NCBI RefSeq assembly: GCF_025136295.1
Contig: NZ_CP062788.1
Coordinates: 2,336,501 to 2,400,500 of the forward strand
Direction of reading: 5' to 3'
From: Aestuariispira ectoiniformans
GTDB taxonomy: Bacteria; Pseudomonadota; Alphaproteobacteria; UBA8366; Aestuariispiraceae
Length of the DNA: 64,000 nt
The translations under genes were made by a program, and so were the position numbers. Every line of letters begins with the position of its first letter. Within the stretch, counting starts at the first letter, position 1. Of the stretch, positions 28,501 to 42,100 are shown piece after piece. The notes under the pieces are model-generated. The model had not been told where the DNA came from and ran no database searches. It saw only the letters and a list, made by a program, of their open reading frames with translations.

Positions 28501-31500
28501 GGACCTTTTCCGTCCTGAAACAGTAGAGAGGATTGGCGACCTCCTGCAGCAGACACTCAAAGCGATGGTGGATAATCCTGATGAGCGGATCCAATCGCTG
28601 CGGTTTGACGGCCTGGCTGATTCCACAGGGACGATGGTGTCGAATATTGCGCATGCCCGCCCCGCTGTTGAAGAAACGTTGACTGCTACGGTTGCAGCAC
28701 ATGTTGCCCGGGAGCCGTCAGCGATTGTGGCAATTTCTTTGGGTGGTGACCTGATAACGCGTCAGCAGCTCTGGGACCAATCCGGTACGATTGCCGGACG
28801 GCTGCTACGGGCCGGAGTGGAGCCGGGCGACAGAGTGGCAGTAATGACCGCGCACGATGTCCCAGTCCTGGCTGCCGTCCTTGGTATCCTGCGGACGGGG
28901 GCCGCCTATGTGCCGCTTGATCCAAAACATCCTGATGAACGGTTGAGTGCAATCCTGTCACACAGTGGTGCGTCAGCCATTGTTTACGATGAGGTGTTTG
29001 AAATCAGAGCAGCGGCAATCGCCGGTGCCTTGGCCGGTATTCCTGTTTCCGCCGGTCCCTTGGAAGCGCCGGCAGAGCGGCGCTCATCTGGCAGTTTGAG
29101 CTATATTCTCTATACGTCCGGCACGACCGGTCGTCCAAAAGGCGTTTTCCAGAACGACCGCAATGTTCTTCATCACGCGGCCAATTATGCATCATCTATG
29201 GAATTGTCTCAGGGGGATGTGGTCTCACTCATCCCGACTGTGGCATTTGACGCGGCAGTGATGGATATTTGGGGGGCTCTTGTTTCCGGAGCGACGCTGG
29301 CCTTTTGGGATGTCTCAAATGACGGTGTGGTCGGGATTGAGGAGTGGCTGTCCTCCAGACGTGTGAATGTGTGGCATTCCACGCCGTCGCTGTTGCGCGC
29401 GGCGGTCGATCTTTTTGCCGGTCCGGTTGAGGCACCGGTTCGTGCAGTTGTTCTTGGCGGCGAGGAAGCGCGACAGGACGATGCGGTCAGGGTCGCCCGA
29501 TGCTTTCCGGGTGCACAGCTCGTCAATGGGCTTGGACCCACAGAATCAACGCTTGCGTTGCAGGCGGCAATCGATCCTTCGGATGCCCCTGTCGGCGGTC
29601 GTTTGCCTATCGGTAAGGCCGTTCCGGGCTGTACCGTGAAAATCATGGACGGTGACGGCTGTGAAGCACCATTTGTCGGTGAATTGGTCTTTGAAAGCGA
29701 TCATATTGCTCTCGGGTACTGGGCTGACCCGAAGGCTACGGCGGAAGCCTTCGTTCCTGCCGCTTCCGGACGTGCCTATCGCACCGGGGACGTGGCCCGG
29801 CGTCGACTGGACGGTGCCTTGGAATTCCTCGGGCGGCGTGACCGGCAGTTGAAGGTCAATGGTATTCGTGTGGAGCCGGCTGAGGTCGCGGCTCGGATTT
29901 CTGAACTGCCCGGTGTGGAAAATGTGCATGTAGGGGCCGGACCGGACGGACGTTTGGCCGCCTGGGTGGTGCCTAAAGCGTTGGCCCCCGACGCCGTTCC
30001 GGCGTCGGCTGGTAACGGGCCGTTGATGAGCATTCTTTTCTTCGGAGAGCAGGATGGCTCTCACGAAGGTGAGCGCTATGGTCTGACCCTTGCTGCGGCC
30101 CGTCGGGCGGATATTTTGGGTCTGCATGCAATCTGGACGCCGGAAAGACATTTCACCGAAATCGCGGCGGCCTTCCCGAACCCGTCATTGCTGGCGGCAG
30201 CCCTGGCTCGTGAAACACGGCGCATTGGTCTTCGTGCAGGCAGTGTCGTGCTGCCGCTGCATCATCCACTTCGTGTCGCAGAAGAATGGGCGGTCGTGGA
30301 TAATCTTTCAGGCGGGCGGGCCGGTGTGTCTTTCGCGCCAGGCTGGGTGCCACACGATTTCGTCTTTGCACCTGAGGACTATGACGATCGGCACGATGTG
30401 ATGCTGTCTCACATTGAAACGGTTCGGAAACTATGGTGCGGAGAAGCCGTTTCCTTCCGGTCTGGCACTGGAGAGGAACACGGATATCGCACAGGGCCGC
30501 GACCTGTGCAGGACGAACTGCCAATGTGGCTGACGGTCAGCCGAAATCCGAAGATGTTTACCGAGGCAGGACGTCGGGGGCTGAACGTCCTGACGTCGGT
30601 TCAAAACCAGACGCGAGACCAGCTTGCAGCGAATGTAAGGGCCTACCGCGATGGGCGTGCGGCGGCTGGACTCGATCCGGCGACAGGACATGTCACGGTA
30701 ATGATGCATAGCTTCGTAGCCGCCACGACGGCAGAGGCCGAAGCCAAGGCGCGCCCCGCGTTACGTGGTTATATTGCATCCCATGCCGCCTTGCGTCGGT
30801 CCGTGATCGAAAGTCTGGATGTTAAGACCGAACTGACCGAAGAGGACGATTTCGAGCGCCTCGTTGATGTTGCTGTGGACCGGTATCTGGGGGCTGCCGC
30901 ACTGATCGGCGGGCCTGCGGCACTGGCAGAACGGGCGATGGAGCTCTACGACATTGGCGTGGATGAAATTGCAGGGCTTGTAGATTTCGGTGTTGATAGT
31001 GGCACCGTAATTGATGCACTCGATCACCTGGCGGTGATGTCTGATGCAGTCCGTTCCGGCTTGTCGCCAGAGCGTCTGCGCGATCGTTTGAGGGCGGTTC
31101 TTCCATCGGCCATGGTGCCGGAAGATATTCAGTTTTTGCGTGATTTGCCGTTGACTGTGAATGGCAAGGTGGACCATGCCAACCTGCCTGCGCCGGAGCG
31201 TAGGAATGCGGTTGGCGGTGGTGTCCTGGCGGGTCCGACCCAGGCAAAGCTGGCAGAGATGTACAGTGATCTTCTTGGGGTTCAGTCGGTGGGGCCCGCC
31301 GATAGTTTCTTTGTGCTTGGCGGGCATTCACTTCTTGCGATGAGGCTTGCGGTACGGATAAAGGCCGACCTGCATACCGAGGTCCCGTTGCGCGCAATCT
31401 TTGAGGCCCCGACGGTTGCAGGACTGGCTTCCTGGATAGAAAGGCAGGGGGTAACTGGAGCCTCGTTGCCGGAACCACATAAGGCGTCCCGTGACGAACC

Positions 31501-34500
31501 TTTGCCTCTTTCTTTCGGGCAGGAACGGCTGTGGATGATGGAAACCCTTGGCGAGGCCAAGGGGCGATACAATGTGCCATTCCTGCTGCGTCTTGATGGT
31601 GATCTTGATGTGGTGGCATTGGAGCGGGCATTCGAGGCCCTCGCCATGCGGCATGAGGCATTGCGGTTGCGCCTTGTGGAAACCGCTGATGGTCTGCGGC
31701 AGGTTTTCACGGATGGTCCAGGGATTATCCTCGACCGCAGGTCGGCCCGATCGGAAGAAGCGGCTCTCAATGCGGCTGAAGAGTTGATTGTCGCGCCTTT
31801 TGATCTGTTTGCCGAGGCGCCATGGCGGTTAACGCTCTATAGCTGTGGCGAGGGCGTGCATATCTTGGTAATGGTCATGCACCATATGGTTTCCGATGCC
31901 TGGAGTACCGCAATTATGGGCAATGATCTTGCGGTTCTCTACGCGGCGGAAACGGGAGAGACGGGAAGTAGTCCCGCTCTTCCGCAGAACGCATTGGGAT
32001 ACGGTGACTTTGCCGTCTGGCTGCGTGAGGTGGCGGAATCGGGGATCTGGAATAAAGACCTTGGCTATTGGCAGGATATGCTGGCCGGTCCTCCACCAGC
32101 CTTGGAATTGCCGGCGGACCGGTCTCGCCCGGCAGTTCACGATGGGCGCGGTGCTTCTGTCGGTGTGACGCTTCCAGCTACAGTCCGTCAGCGGGTGATG
32201 GATCTTGCCGCGAAGTCTGATGCGACGCCCTTTATCGTCGTCCTGACCGCTTTCCAGATCGTGCTCGCCCAATGGAGTGCGCAGCGTGATTTTTGTGTTG
32301 GCACACCCGTGGCAGGTCGGTTGCACCCGGCCTTTGACGATACGGTGGGGTATTTCTCAAACACGCTCGCTTTGCGGACTGATCTCGCGGGTGAGCCGAC
32401 TTTCCATGAGGCGGTTTCGGCAACCAAGGCTCGTGTTCTGGATGCCTTGGCACACCAGAATGCTCCATTCGAACAGGTGGTCGAGGCATTGGCCCCGGTA
32501 CGCGATCTGTCCCGGCATCCTCTTTTCCAGGTGGCTTTTACGCTGGAACCTGCGCACAAAGGCGGAGAGCCGATGCAAGGCGTGTCCGTCCGGCGTATGG
32601 CACATGACGCTGGCACGGCGAAATTCGACCTTTCTCTCCTGCTTGTCGATAACGACGATAGTATTGCTGGCGTTTGTGAATACTCCACCGCACTTTTTGA
32701 GGAGAAGACCGCCCGACGTCTGGTTGATGCGTTGGTTGCCTTCTTGTCTGATGTTGATGCAACCGGCTCTGTTTTCGATGTGCCAATCCCCGGTCCCGTC
32801 GAGGGCGCTTCGGTAGCATTTGATGAACACCGGTCCGAGAAGGCGTTGTCTGCGTGCCAGGGCTCCCGCATTGAAGAGGTGGTTTCAGGTATCCGTGACG
32901 CCTGTGGAGAGCGTATAGCGCTGGAAGACGGCGAAGACGTGCTGAGTTATGAGGAGCTTGTTTCCACCTCGGATGCGCTGTCGGGCCGGATAGCGTCCGC
33001 CGGTGTGATGCCGGGACAGATTGTGGGCGTTGCACTTGAGCGATCGGCCAATGCGATCATTGCACAGCTTGCGGTCCTGCGGGCGGGAGGAGTTGTCCTG
33101 CCGCTCGATCCAGACTATCCGCCGGAGCGTCTTGAGGGGATGCTGGCGGACAGTGATGTGCCGCTGGTGCTGTCAGATACGCGCCATCAGGGGTTGGCAG
33201 GCGGTCGTCCGGTGCTGTTGGTGGATGAGGCAGACATAAATGCTGAGGATGTTGCGCCGCCGCCGCGTTTGAAAGGGCTGTCAGGGGCGCCTGCTTACGT
33301 GATCTATACCTCCGGCTCTACGGGGCGTCCTAAGGGGGTAATGGTGCCCCATGAGGCGGTGACGTCGCTTTTCCTGGAACGGGAGGTGATGAACTTCGGC
33401 CCGGATGATCGGGTGATGCTGGCGTCGCCCCTGGCCTTTGATGCCAGCCTGATCGAGATCTGGGGCGCCTTGCTGAACGGCTCGCGGCTTGCGGTGTTGC
33501 CTGCCGGTCCCTTTGATCCGGACGCATTGTCGGAATTTGTTGCTGATGCAGGTGTGACGGTGGCCTGGCTGACGGCAGGGCTTTTGCGGGGATATCTGGA
33601 ACGCGATCCGTCGGCCTTTGCAGGTTTGCGGTTGCTGATGTCAGGCGGGGACGTATTCCCGACCCATGGCCTTTCGGATTTCATGGCGGGGCTGCCGAAT
33701 GTGCAGTTCGTCAATGGCTACGGCCCGACGGAATGTACGACCTTTACGGCAATGCACCGACTGGATTTTGTCCCTGAGGCAGGCTCTGCGGTTCCAATCG
33801 GCCGTGGTGTTGGCGGCCGTCGCCCGGTTGTCCTGGACCGGTCGATGCGTGCGGTGCCGCCAGGGGCACCGGGAGAACTTTATGTCGGCGGGCATGGCCT
33901 TTCGCTGGGATACCTCGGGCAGCCGGGGCGAACGGCGGAAAGCTTCCTTCCGGACCCTGCGGGCGGAGGTGGGCGTCTGTATAGGACAGGGGACCGTGTC
34001 CGTTTGCGGTCTGATGGGGCGTTGGAATTCCTGGGCCGGATTGATGCGCAGGTGAAGCTGCGCGGTTTCCGGGTGGAACCGGGTGAGGTGGAGGCGGCCC
34101 TATGTGCACTGCCAGCGGTTGGAGACGGCGCGGTGGCGGTCCGGCGGGACGGCGAGGGGGCTGCGACGCTGGAAGGGTTCGTGGTGCCGGTCTCCGGTGT
34201 CGGGACCGATGCCCGGTCATTGGAACAGGCATTGGGAGAACGTCTCCCGTCCTACATGGTGCCGCGGATCACATTGGTGGAGAGCCTGCCGCTTGACGCC
34301 AATGGCAAGGTCGACCGCCGCAGTCTTGTCTCGCGATTGCCTGAGCGGGTTGAGGAAGCAGGCGAAGCCCCGCATGCAGGTCTTGAAAAGACGCTGGCGG
34401 AAATCTGGCAGCGGGTTCTTGGGCGTTCGGATATTCGCCGCGCGGATGACTTTTTCTCCCTCGGCGGGCATTCGCTGCTGGCGATGCGTGTTGCCACGAC

Positions 34501-37500
34501 GGTCACGGCGGAGACCGGCCACCCGGCAACAGTGCGTGACATCTTCGAATATCCGACAGTCGAGAAACTTGCCCTGCATCTGGCGGCGGCCAATCAAAAT
34601 GAAGGGGGGAAGGCCGTAACGCTGGTAGAGCTGCCGCCACTTGTACCCCGTGCGGCGGATGCCAAAGCGCCTTTGTCGTTCGGGCAGGCGAGGCTCTGGA
34701 CGCTTGAGCGGCTGGAAATGGCGGGGACGGCCTATGTCGTGCCTGTTTGCCTTCGGATTGAAGGTTTACTCGATGAGGGGGCATTAGAGGTCGCACTGGG
34801 TGATCTCATAACTCGTCACGAAATCCTGAGCACGCGTATATGCGGTAATGAAGAAGATGCATGGCAGGAAGCGGGAGCGGGCGATATTTCTTTTGAACGG
34901 CGTTCAGGAGAGACGGCGCAGGCGGCAGCGGATCTTTGGACCACACCGTTTGACCTGTCGAAGGAATATCCTTTGCGGATTGCCCTTGTAAAAGGGGAAG
35001 CTGGCCGTGCCCTGCTCATTCTGGTTCTGCACCACATAGCAGTGGACGCTTGGTCTTTGGACATTGTCCTTCGTGACCTGGCCTTGCTCTATAAGTCCCG
35101 CCTGGGGATGGGGGCTTCACCGTCGCCTTTGCCGGTGCAATATGCGGATTTTGCGTTGTGGCAGCGTGGCTGGCTGCAGGGCGAGGTTCTGGAACGTCAG
35201 CTTTCCTATTGGAGGAATCAGTTGTCGGGAGCGCCGCAGACGCTGCCGTTGCCGACCGACCGACCCCGTCCGGCGGTGCAGGACTATTCGGGCGGGAACG
35301 TGCCGGTGCGCTTCGGGGCGGAGCTGAGCACAGCGATCCGGGGACTGGCCCAACGGGAGGGCGCGACGGTCTTCATGGTCTTGCTTGCGGCCTATCAGAC
35401 GCTTCTGGCGCGCTGGTCGGGGCAATGGGACCTGTCGGTTGGTACGCCGGTGGCGAACCGCCGGGACGCGCAGCTTGAGGGGCTGGTCGGTTTCTTCGCG
35501 AATACCCTGGTGATGCGCTCGCAGATGTCTCCGGAGATGCGCTTTGTCGATCACCTTTCGGCGGTCCGCGTGCGGGTGTTGGAAGCCTTCGCCCATCAGG
35601 ACCTGCCGTTCGAGAAACTGGTGGAAGAAATCGCTCCTGACCGCGACCTCTCCCGGCACCCCATCTTCCAGGCCATGCTTACCCTGCAGGGGGCGGCTGA
35701 AGTTGCGGAAATGCCCAAGATCGAAGGTTTGAGGATCGCTCCGGAACCGGTGAAAGGTACCTGGGCGAAGTTCGACCAGACGTTGTTCGTCACGGATGAC
35801 GCCGGGGAATTGAGTGGTCGGCTGGAATACGCCACGGCATTGTTCGATCAATCGACGGCAGAACGAATGGTTGCCTCTTTCATTGAGATCCTGACGGAAG
35901 TTGTAGCGAACCCGGAATGTGACCTGGGTGGGGTTTCCATTATTTCCCAGGAAAAACAAGAATATCTGAAAGCATTGAGCCGCGGCCCGAATCTGCCGGT
36001 GCAAGCCGATGGTTTGCGGGTTGAGGCACTGTTCGAGCAAGTGGCCGCAGGTGACCCGGCTGCAATTGCACTGCGCTGTGGTGAGCTGGAATGTGACTAC
36101 GGCTTACTGTTGTCAAAAACATCTGCACTTGCCGCCCATTTGAACCGGCAGGGGATTGGCCAGGGCGATGTCGTCGGGGTGTTGATGACGCGTGGGATTG
36201 AGATGCCGGAAGCATTGTTGGGTGTCCTGAAGGCCGGGGCTGCCTATCTGCCGCTTGATCCGGGTCTCCCATCCTCCCGGCTGGATTTTATCGTTGGGGA
36301 TGCACAGGTGGCCGCGGTTCTGACGTCGTCCGATTTGGTGACATCGGTGCCGGAGGGTATCGACTGCATTTTGCTTGATGAGGTTGACGATAATCCTGGC
36401 TCAGACCCGATACGGGAAAACAGGCTGACGGCGGCGGATCCGGCATATGTGATTTACACATCAGGCTCGACAGGCAAACCAAAAGGCGTGGTGCTGTCGC
36501 ATAAGGGGATGGTCAATTATCTGCTTTGGGCACGCGATGCCTATATCACCGATGCAGTGGAACCCGATCAGGCGCTGGCACTTTTCCATGGGTCCTTTTC
36601 CTATGACATGTCCGTGACCAGCCTCTTCCTGCCGCTGATTTCGGGATATGCCCTCGATATTCTGCCCGCAGGGGAGGACCTCGCCGTTCTTGAGGATGCT
36701 TTCCAAGGTCGCCCAGCCCCCTATCTCCTTAAATTGACACCGGCACATCTGCGTGCGCTTGCCGATCAGTTTACTCCTGACCGGGCACCGGCTGTGCTGG
36801 TGGTTGGAGGAGAGGCTTTGCCTGCGGATACGGTGGCAAAGATCAAACGTCGCCTGCCAAATGTACGTATCGTCAATGAATATGGACCGACGGAAACGGT
36901 CGTTGGCTGTGCGGTGTTTGAGCCGGAGGCTGCGGTGTCCGACCCGGTTCCAATCGGCCAGCCGGTGGCACAAACCACATTGCGTGTTTTGGGCGTTGGG
37001 GGGGAACTCCAGCCGGAAGATGTGGTTGGCGAGCTGTATATTGGCGGCGCAGGTGTGGCACAGGGGTATCTGAACCGGCCGGCGTTGACCGCAGAGCGCT
37101 TCCTGCCGGACCCGGAGGGCGGTCCGGGTGCCAGAGCCTACCGGACAGGTGATCTGGTCCGATGGCGCACTGACGGGCTGCTTGAATACCTCGGGCGTAA
37201 TGACGACCAGGTCAAAATCCGGGGGTTCCGGGTGGAGCTGGGTGAAATCGAGGCAGCCCTTGCTGCTGTGCCGGGCGTAGAGGCTGCTGCTGTCGTGGCC
37301 GGGAATAGTGACAGTGGGGCATTGCGTCTTATCGGCTATTTCGTAGGCGATCTCTCTGAGAAAACGATCAGGGCGCAACTGGCTCAACGCCTTCCTGCGC
37401 ATATGGTGCCAAACGTCCTGGTGGCGTTGGACTGTCTGCCATTGACGCCGGCTGGCAAGGTCGACCGGCGGGCGCTGCCCCAACCCGATAGCAAGAGCCG

Positions 37501-39145
37501 CGTGGCAGATGGCCGTCCGCAGAGTGATGCCGAACTGCGGTTGGCGCAGATCTGGTGTGATGTGCTGGGGCTTGATGCGGTCGGACCGGAAGAGAATTTC
37601 TTCTCCTTGGGTGGAGATTCCATTCTGGCATTGATGGTTGTTTCCCGGGCCAGGTCTCAAGGGATTGTAATTACGCCTCGAGACCTGTTTGAGGCACAAA
37701 CCGTAGCGGGGCTTGCAGCGTTGTCCTCGGTCAATGTGACTTCCGTAAATGACATGACTACTGCAGATCCGGGGGCGAATCGGTCGCTTCCTGCCATGCA
37801 GTGGTTTGGGGCACTTGGTCTCTTGGAACCTCGGCATTGGAATATGTCGGGGCTATACATCCCGGCGCAGCCGATTGACATTTCCAGGCTTCAGGAGGCG
37901 GTGCAGACACTGATCGACCGGCATGACGCCTTGAATATGCGATATCATTTGCAGGGCAATTCCTGGGAACCCGCCCCCATGTTGCCGGACGAAAAACCGG
38001 AAATCACGGACCTTGTCCGGGATATTTCCTTGGGTGACGAGAGCGAGTTGCCGTGGACTTTGCTTGACGCACAACGCAGCCTTAATCCTGATGTGGGCCG
38101 CAATTTGCGGGTGTCGCTGATCAGGATGAAAGACGGCAGTCAACGATTGTCTCTCATTGCGCATCATCTTGCGACCGACGCGGTCAGCGCCCGTATCCTT
38201 TTGGAAGAGCTCTCTCATTTCCTTGTGGGGAAGGGGGACGAACTTCCCCTGAGCGACCCGGCCTATGTCTATGGAGCAGGTCTTGCAGATTGGGTGGAAA
38301 CTAGAGAGGCCCAGGCAGAACGTGCTCTTTGGGCGGAGGTTATTGCTGCTGGGCCGACAAGGCTGCCGCGTGACCTGCCCGAAGGGAGGAACCTTAATCG
38401 CTATTCCGCGGCTGTGGTCCGTCAGCTTGACCCAGAGGAAACCAAGCGGCTGTTGGCGAAAGGCGGGACTGCTGCCCAGGCGGCAATGGTCGCAGCATTG
38501 GGTGGAGCCTTGTCGTCCTGGACTGGAAAACACGATATGGTCTTGTCCATGGAAGGCCATGGACGCATGGCACCGGTGGGCGTGCCCGGAGATGTGTCGC
38601 GCAGCGTCGGTTGGTTTACCGCTTTTTGGCCTGCACGAGTTGCCATCACCGGGCATCCGGATGTTGATGCACGGAATGTACTTGCGCGTTTTGACGCCCT
38701 TCCACCTGAAAGAACGGGGTATGGAGCGCTGCGTTGGCTGGGCGCGGATGGCGATGCGCTCGCCTTCCAGTCGGATGTTAGCTTCAACTACCTCGGGGTG
38801 GCTGATGCGGCTGGGAATGACGGCGGATTTTTCTCGCCCGCACCGGAACCTGATGCTCCCCAAAGAGCTGCCGGGGATCGGCGGCCGTTCGTTCTTGATG
38901 TCAACGCCGTTGTTCGGGACGGGACGCTATCAATCTCCTTCGGCTATGCAACGTCGTTACATCACGAGGAAACTGTCCTCGATGTGGCGGACGAGACGAT
39001 GGATCGTTTGCAACGCATTCTGGCTGCCCCCTCATCACATGCGTCCTCAGCGACTGCCATGAAAACCAAAAGACCAGATTTCGAGCATGCCGGTTTGCCT
39101 GCGGGTGAGTTGGCCGAACTGCTCGACGTATTAGACGGGGACTAG
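25568..39145 (+). CDS. NRPS 4: A(Gly)-T-C-A[LLM]-T-C-A(Val)-T-C-A(Asn)-T-E
   Basis: 4525 aa from the GTG start. It begins directly with an A domain, so its first module borrows C8 from the end of NRPS 3. Domains: A8 (25600-27030), T8 (27075-27280, LGGSSLL); C9 (27320-28600, HHIILD); A9 (28680-31195) split by a luciferase-like monooxygenase (30025-31050); T9 (31240-31440); C10 (31490-32800); A10 (32867-34350), T10 (34375-34590); C11 (34620-35950); A11 (36020-37490), T11 (37510-37720, LGGDSI); E (37770-39040; [30 protein letters not shown]). By-eye pockets: A8 DILQFGLIWK (Gly-like); A9 DAMHVGGLAK (unassigned); A10 DAIWMGGTFK (Val, cf. DALWMGGTFK); A11 DMTKVGEVGK (Asn, cf. DLTKLGEVGK). A10-T10 recurs in NRPS 5 and the C-lobe of C11 recurs in C7. 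The C-terminal tail after E may dock NRPS 5. Confidence 0.95.
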   Translation: MKTIDKIILDRAETSCLQTAVVAGDTSLSYGDLATKVRSVAAALSDRGIGRGDIVAVCAERQVDLVPALLGIMMSGAAYLPLDPSYPEARLEFMVADSDVSLVLSGNGDTSFGRPVLTLDEAVGTADPGTVSQCKGAAAESDLAYIIYTSGTTGTPKGVMVEHRSFFNFLMSMRMKPGLGPDDRMVAVTPISFDIFALELYLPLLVGGTVVLVPRDVARDVDRLAVEIDRTGGTVMQATPATWRMLVETGWTPPKGFRKFVGGEAFPDSIAGSLLAGEGEVVNLYGPTETTIWSAMHPVTEALTRQPIGRPIANTQLHILSPTLERLPNGAVGELYIGGAGVARGYNNRPGLTAERFLPDPFSRLPGARLYRTGDLARIVPGGQIECLGRSDHQVKIHGYRIELGEVEAALESLEKVRAAAATTFPDGLGEQRIVGYIVGEIEGDTARDLLASILPAHMVPDFVQCLDKLPLTPNGKIDRKALPEPGGTLPQTGAQEPPKGDVETRLAAIWQEVLGVPVVGRDDDFFRLGGSSLLATRVGARIRAEFGVPFALRTLFDERTVAACSAAIGDAAISEQPVIVRNDSNRFPLIPAQSGLAFLDTFGAAGGAYHGLVAMDVEGIFDASAFSRALARVSIRHDALQVRFVEDGEGGIVQEITGENPPVRIETVTCEANVSKALDAFAAEPFDIACGPLLRVMVLEHSAGFVLAFAFHHIILDAWSFGILARELTAIYREERGGVAAALTEPTLRYRDAATWLDTCQDQVVSDVAWWREKLEDAPLALELPTDYVRPAVQSFRGSSIPFSLPDTLVSQMRALAVEEAASPFMVLVAALSVTLGSLAGQRDVCLGTPVAGRDHPDLEDVVGFFLNTVTLRSRWQNRDSFRDMLKAVRETVLDAFAHQSAPFDRVVEGLAHQPDLSRQPVFQTMVILDNVGMEALDLGEASWRYRNQARQSSKYDLTLNLAETAQGMSGLIEYAADLFRPETVERIGDLLQQTLKAMVDNPDERIQSLRFDGLADSTGTMVSNIAHARPAVEETLTATVAAHVAREPSAIVAISLGGDLITRQQLWDQSGTIAGRLLRAGVEPGDRVAVMTAHDVPVLAAVLGILRTGAAYVPLDPKHPDERLSAILSHSGASAIVYDEVFEIRAAAIAGALAGIPVSAGPLEAPAERRSSGSLSYILYTSGTTGRPKGVFQNDRNVLHHAANYASSMELSQGDVVSLIPTVAFDAAVMDIWGALVSGATLAFWDVSNDGVVGIEEWLSSRRVNVWHSTPSLLRAAVDLFAGPVEAPVRAVVLGGEEARQDDAVRVARCFPGAQLVNGLGPTESTLALQAAIDPSDAPVGGRLPIGKAVPGCTVKIMDGDGCEAPFVGELVFESDHIALGYWADPKATAEAFVPAASGRAYRTGDVARRRLDGALEFLGRRDRQLKVNGIRVEPAEVAARISELPGVENVHVGAGPDGRLAAWVVPKALAPDAVPASAGNGPLMSILFFGEQDGSHEGERYGLTLAAARRADILGLHAIWTPERHFTEIAAAFPNPSLLAAALARETRRIGLRAGSVVLPLHHPLRVAEEWAVVDNLSGGRAGVSFAPGWVPHDFVFAPEDYDDRHDVMLSHIETVRKLWCGEAVSFRSGTGEEHGYRTGPRPVQDELPMWLTVSRNPKMFTEAGRRGLNVLTSVQNQTRDQLAANVRAYRDGRAAAGLDPATGHVTVMMHSFVAATTAEAEAKARPALRGYIASHAALRRSVIESLDVKTELTEEDDFERLVDVAVDRYLGAAALIGGPAALAERAMELYDIGVDEIAGLVDFGVDSGTVIDALDHLAVMSDAVRSGLSPERLRDRLRAVLPSAMVPEDIQFLRDLPLTVNGKVDHANLPAPERRNAVGGGVLAGPTQAKLAEMYSDLLGVQSVGPADSFFVLGGHSLLAMRLAVRIKADLHTEVPLRAIFEAPTVAGLASWIERQGVTGASLPEPHKASRDEPLPLSFGQERLWMMETLGEAKGRYNVPFLLRLDGDLDVVALERAFEALAMRHEALRLRLVETADGLRQVFTDGPGIILDRRSARSEEAALNAAEELIVAPFDLFAEAPWRLTLYSCGEGVHILVMVMHHMVSDAWSTAIMGNDLAVLYAAETGETGSSPALPQNALGYGDFAVWLREVAESGIWNKDLGYWQDMLAGPPPALELPADRSRPAVHDGRGASVGVTLPATVRQRVMDLAAKSDATPFIVVLTAFQIVLAQWSAQRDFCVGTPVAGRLHPAFDDTVGYFSNTLALRTDLAGEPTFHEAVSATKARVLDALAHQNAPFEQVVEALAPVRDLSRHPLFQVAFTLEPAHKGGEPMQGVSVRRMAHDAGTAKFDLSLLLVDNDDSIAGVCEYSTALFEEKTARRLVDALVAFLSDVDATGSVFDVPIPGPVEGASVAFDEHRSEKALSACQGSRIEEVVSGIRDACGERIALEDGEDVLSYEELVSTSDALSGRIASAGVMPGQIVGVALERSANAIIAQLAVLRAGGVVLPLDPDYPPERLEGMLADSDVPLVLSDTRHQGLAGGRPVLLVDEADINAEDVAPPPRLKGLSGAPAYVIYTSGSTGRPKGVMVPHEAVTSLFLEREVMNFGPDDRVMLASPLAFDASLIEIWGALLNGSRLAVLPAGPFDPDALSEFVADAGVTVAWLTAGLLRGYLERDPSAFAGLRLLMSGGDVFPTHGLSDFMAGLPNVQFVNGYGPTECTTFTAMHRLDFVPEAGSAVPIGRGVGGRRPVVLDRSMRAVPPGAPGELYVGGHGLSLGYLGQPGRTAESFLPDPAGGGGRLYRTGDRVRLRSDGALEFLGRIDAQVKLRGFRVEPGEVEAALCALPAVGDGAVAVRRDGEGAATLEGFVVPVSGVGTDARSLEQALGERLPSYMVPRITLVESLPLDANGKVDRRSLVSRLPERVEEAGEAPHAGLEKTLAEIWQRVLGRSDIRRADDFFSLGGHSLLAMRVATTVTAETGHPATVRDIFEYPTVEKLALHLAAANQNEGGKAVTLVELPPLVPRAADAKAPLSFGQARLWTLERLEMAGTAYVVPVCLRIEGLLDEGALEVALGDLITRHEILSTRICGNEEDAWQEAGAGDISFERRSGETAQAAADLWTTPFDLSKEYPLRIALVKGEAGRALLILVLHHIAVDAWSLDIVLRDLALLYKSRLGMGASPSPLPVQYADFALWQRGWLQGEVLERQLSYWRNQLSGAPQTLPLPTDRPRPAVQDYSGGNVPVRFGAELSTAIRGLAQREGATVFMVLLAAYQTLLARWSGQWDLSVGTPVANRRDAQLEGLVGFFANTLVMRSQMSPEMRFVDHLSAVRVRVLEAFAHQDLPFEKLVEEIAPDRDLSRHPIFQAMLTLQGAAEVAEMPKIEGLRIAPEPVKGTWAKFDQTLFVTDDAGELSGRLEYATALFDQSTAERMVASFIEILTEVVANPECDLGGVSIISQEKQEYLKALSRGPNLPVQADGLRVEALFEQVAAGDPAAIALRCGELECDYGLLLSKTSALAAHLNRQGIGQGDVVGVLMTRGIEMPEALLGVLKAGAAYLPLDPGLPSSRLDFIVGDAQVAAVLTSSDLVTSVPEGIDCILLDEVDDNPGSDPIRENRLTAADPAYVIYTSGSTGKPKGVVLSHKGMVNYLLWARDAYITDAVEPDQALALFHGSFSYDMSVTSLFLPLISGYALDILPAGEDLAVLEDAFQGRPAPYLLKLTPAHLRALADQFTPDRAPAVLVVGGEALPADTVAKIKRRLPNVRIVNEYGPTETVVGCAVFEPEAAVSDPVPIGQPVAQTTLRVLGVGGELQPEDVVGELYIGGAGVAQGYLNRPALTAERFLPDPEGGPGARAYRTGDLVRWRTDGLLEYLGRNDDQVKIRGFRVELGEIEAALAAVPGVEAAAVVAGNSDSGALRLIGYFVGDLSEKTIRAQLAQRLPAHMVPNVLVALDCLPLTPAGKVDRRALPQPDSKSRVADGRPQSDAELRLAQIWCDVLGLDAVGPEENFFSLGGDSILALMVVSRARSQGIVITPRDLFEAQTVAGLAALSSVNVTSVNDMTTADPGANRSLPAMQWFGALGLLEPRHWNMSGLYIPAQPIDISRLQEAVQTLIDRHDALNMRYHLQGNSWEPAPMLPDEKPEITDLVRDISLGDESELPWTLLDAQRSLNPDVGRNLRVSLIRMKDGSQRLSLIAHHLATDAVSARILLEELSHFLVGKGDELPLSDPAYVYGAGLADWVETREAQAERALWAEVIAAGPTRLPRDLPEGRNLNRYSAAVVRQLDPEETKRLLAKGGTAAQAAMVAALGGALSSWTGKHDMVLSMEGHGRMAPVGVPGDVSRSVGWFTAFWPARVAITGHPDVDARNVLARFDALPPERTGYGALRWLGADGDALAFQSDVSFNYLGVADAAGNDGGFFSPAPEPDAPQRAAGDRRPFVLDVNAVVRDGTLSISFGYATSLHHEETVLDVADETMDRLQRILAAPSSHASSATAMKTKRPDFEHAGLPAGELAELLDVLDGD
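30025..31050 (+). other. Luciferase-like monooxygenase (LLM) domain inserted in A9
   Basis: About 340 residues starting [11 protein letters not shown] and containing [35 protein letters not shown] and [13 protein letters not shown]. This is the FMNH2-dependent luciferase-like family found embedded in biosynthetic megasynthases. It lies between A8 ([11 protein letters not shown]) and A10 ([11 protein letters not shown]), the same slot that holds the methyltransferase in A7. It would oxidise the residue tethered to T9; the reaction is not predictable from sequence. Confidence 0.88.
32867..34602 (+). repeat. Repeat R5, copy a (A10-T10)
   Basis: About 1.74 kb Val-coded A-T unit, near-identical to 46775-48510. 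The few changes include EELVSTS versus AELVSAS and PTVEK versus PTIEK. Confidence 0.95.
35051..35679 (+). repeat. Repeat R3, copy b (C11, second half)
   Basis: C-lobe of C11 in NRPS 4, 14795 bp from copy a, with a few silent and conservative differences. Confidence 0.9.
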
Positions 39146-39148
39146 ACC

Positions 39149-42100
39149 ATGAAAAAGAAACAGGGCCAGGCGGTCGATGTGTTGGCATTGACCGGCGCAC
39201 AAGAGGGCATACTCCTGGAAACTGACTTGTCCGGAAATCCTGCGACATACGCCGGTCAGTCGGTTCTTGAGGTTGGTGCGGCTAATCCGGATCTGATCCA
39301 GGAGGCAGTTGATATATTGATTGCGCGGCATGAGGGGCTGCGCACGTCTTTTCACTGGAAAAAACTTTCCCGCCCTGTCGCCGTCGTGCATGAGCATGCG
39401 GAAATAACACTTGTTCGTAATGACTTGAGCGATGTGCAGGATGCGGAACTTGAAGCAAAGCGCCTTTTCGCTGATGACTTGGAACAGGGCTTTGATTACA
39501 CGGAGCCGCCGCTCCTGCGCGTCCGCCTTGTCCAATTGTCACCGGATCGGTCGCTTTTCGGTCTGACGACACATCATGTTGCCCTCGATGGCTGGTCAAC
39601 AGCGCTTGTTCTCGCGGAATTACGTGAAGCTTATGTAAGCCTTGCAGAGACCGGGACGGCATCCTTTTCCCGCCCTGTCCCGCCGCGGTTAAGGGCCTAT
39701 GCCGCCTGGTTGTCGGATCGCGAGGATATGGCGGATTTTTGGCGCGAAACCCTGGCGGAGGTTGATTTGCCGACGCCACTGCCAATAGCGTCGGGGGCAG
39801 AAGGGACAGGCAGTGATGAGCTGGAAGAATCAGTTGATAGCGCCGTAGCCGCCGATGTCGATGCCTTTTGCCGACAGGCGAGAGTGACCCGTGCGGCCTT
39901 GGTTAATGCGGTCTGGGGGCTGACGCTTGCCACTTACGCGGGGTGTGAAACCAGCGTTCATGGTCTCGTCGTCTCGGGACGGCCTCCGGAAATCGAAGGC
40001 TCGGAAGGGATGGTCGGCATGTTCGTCAACACAGTCCCTCTTAGGGTCGACGTGGCCGGAAATCGTGATTGCGCGGCTTTTGTGTCAGGAGTGCAGGCCC
40101 TCATGACGCGGATGAAGGATGCGGAGCATGCATCGCTATCGGACATCATCCGGGCTGCGGAAATCGACAGTGGAGAACCGTTTGCATCAATCGTGGTGGT
40201 ACAGAACCACCTCGCAACATTTGACCGTGGTGGAAACGAAAACTCTGTCGCACAAGGGTGGGCACGGGAAGAAACGCATTATCCTTTGGCTCTGGTGGTA
40301 TCGTCTTCAAGGATACTCAACTTCCGTCTGGCATATGATTGCGGTCGTTATTCCAAGGCTGATGCCCGGCGGCTGCTTGACTGCTTTATGCATCTTCTGG
40401 CTGCAGTAGTCGCGGAGCCGGACCGCAGTCTTTTGCAATTGAATCTCACCTCGGATAGGCGGTCTGATCCAACTGCGTCATCGGGCGCGGAAGAGGTATT
40501 TCCCGGTCATGATCGCCGGCTTGAGGATTTGGTGCTGTCACAGGCAGCGTCGACCCCCGATGCGGTTGCGGTGATTTTCGGGAAGGAAGAGAAAAGCTAT
40601 GCATCGCTGGGCAACGGGGTACGGTCCCTGTCGAAGCACCTGGCTTGCCAGGGGATCGGCCGGGGAGACATTGTCGGTGTCCTGATGGAGCGTTCTCTGG
40701 AGATGCCGGAGGTTCTGCTGGGGATCATGGCATCGGGGGCGGCCTACCTGCCGCTGGACCCGGACCTGCCGGACGATCGCCTTGCCTATATCGTTGAGGA
40801 TGCGGATGTGGCAGCGGTCGTCGAGCCGTCGGCCCTTGTTTCCCGTCTGCCGGAAGGCAGGCGGGCCGTGGTCCTGGACCAGCCGGGGGAGGATGGCCCG
40901 GCGAGGCCGGGTGCGCGGTCGGCGGGAGGCCCGGATGACGCAGCCTATGTGATCTATACCTCGGGCTCCACGGGGCGTCCGAAAGGGGTCGTGGTGCCGC
41001 ATGACGGTGTTGTGAACCGGATTCTGGCCCTGCAGTCGGATCATTGTCTGGCCGCTACGGACCGGGTTTTGCAGAAGACACCGTTCAGTTTTGACGTTTC
41101 CGTCTGGGAGCTTTTCTGGCCGTTGGTCACGGGGGCCGGTCTGGTGATGGCCAGGCCGGGCGGGCATCGTGACCCGGCCTGGCTGGCAGAAGAGATTGCC
41201 CGCACGGGTGTGAGCGTTGTGCATTTCGTACCATCGATGCTGCGACAGTATACAGCGCAGGCGCCTGTCTCACCGGGCGTGCGGCTTGTTGCTTGTACTG
41301 GTGAAGTGCTGGGGCCGGATCAGCCTGCTGCGGCGCGGTCTGTTTTTCCAGAGGCGGAAATCCGGAATTTCTACGGTCCGACGGAAGCCTCGATCGAGGT
41401 TAGTTCCTGGCGGTGTGAGCCGAAAGCGGAAGGACCTGTTCCGATTGGCCGTGCGATAGCCAATCTCCGTCTTTACGTGATGGATGCGCATGGGCGGGTC
41501 CTTCCGGACGGGGCGTGTGGTGAATTGGTTGTGGCGGGCCCCTGTGTGGCCTCGGGTTATCTGGGGCGGCCCGGTTTGACGGCGGCGCAGTTTGTGCCGG
41601 ACCCCTATGGGCCGCCGGGCGCGCGTGCCTATCGAACCGGTGATCTGGTCCGTCGCCGTGGGGATGGCGCATTGGACTATCTGGGCCGGAATGACGGTCA
41701 GGTGAAGGTTCGCGGTCACCGGATCGAGCTTGGCGAGGTCGAGGCTGCCATGGCCGCAGTGGATGGAGTGCGGGAAGTGGCCGCCATTGTGCGGGCCGAT
41801 GGTTCTGATATGGCGCGGCTTGTTGGCTATGTGGTTGGTGGCCCCGGCCCGTCGGCGGTGGCAGAGGAGATGTCGCGGCATTTGCCGGGTTATATGATCC
41901 CCACGCCCATCATTGAACTGGACGCCATGCCGATGACGGCAAGCGGCAAGACGGACCGCAAAAAGCTTCCAGCGCCCGCCAGCGCATTGCAAACAGTGGA
42001 AATAGAGCCGCCGCAAGGTGCGACTGAAGAAGCATTGGCGGAAATTGTTCGGGAGACTACGGGCGTTGAACGGGTAGGCCGTGACATGGAGTTTGTCTCC

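Noticed and set aside
36461-37837. 458-codon open frame on the minus strand
   Set aside because: Lies wholly antisense to A11-T11 of NRPS 4; composition is Arg/His/Gln-rich with no recognisable domain. A shadow of the high-GC coding strand.
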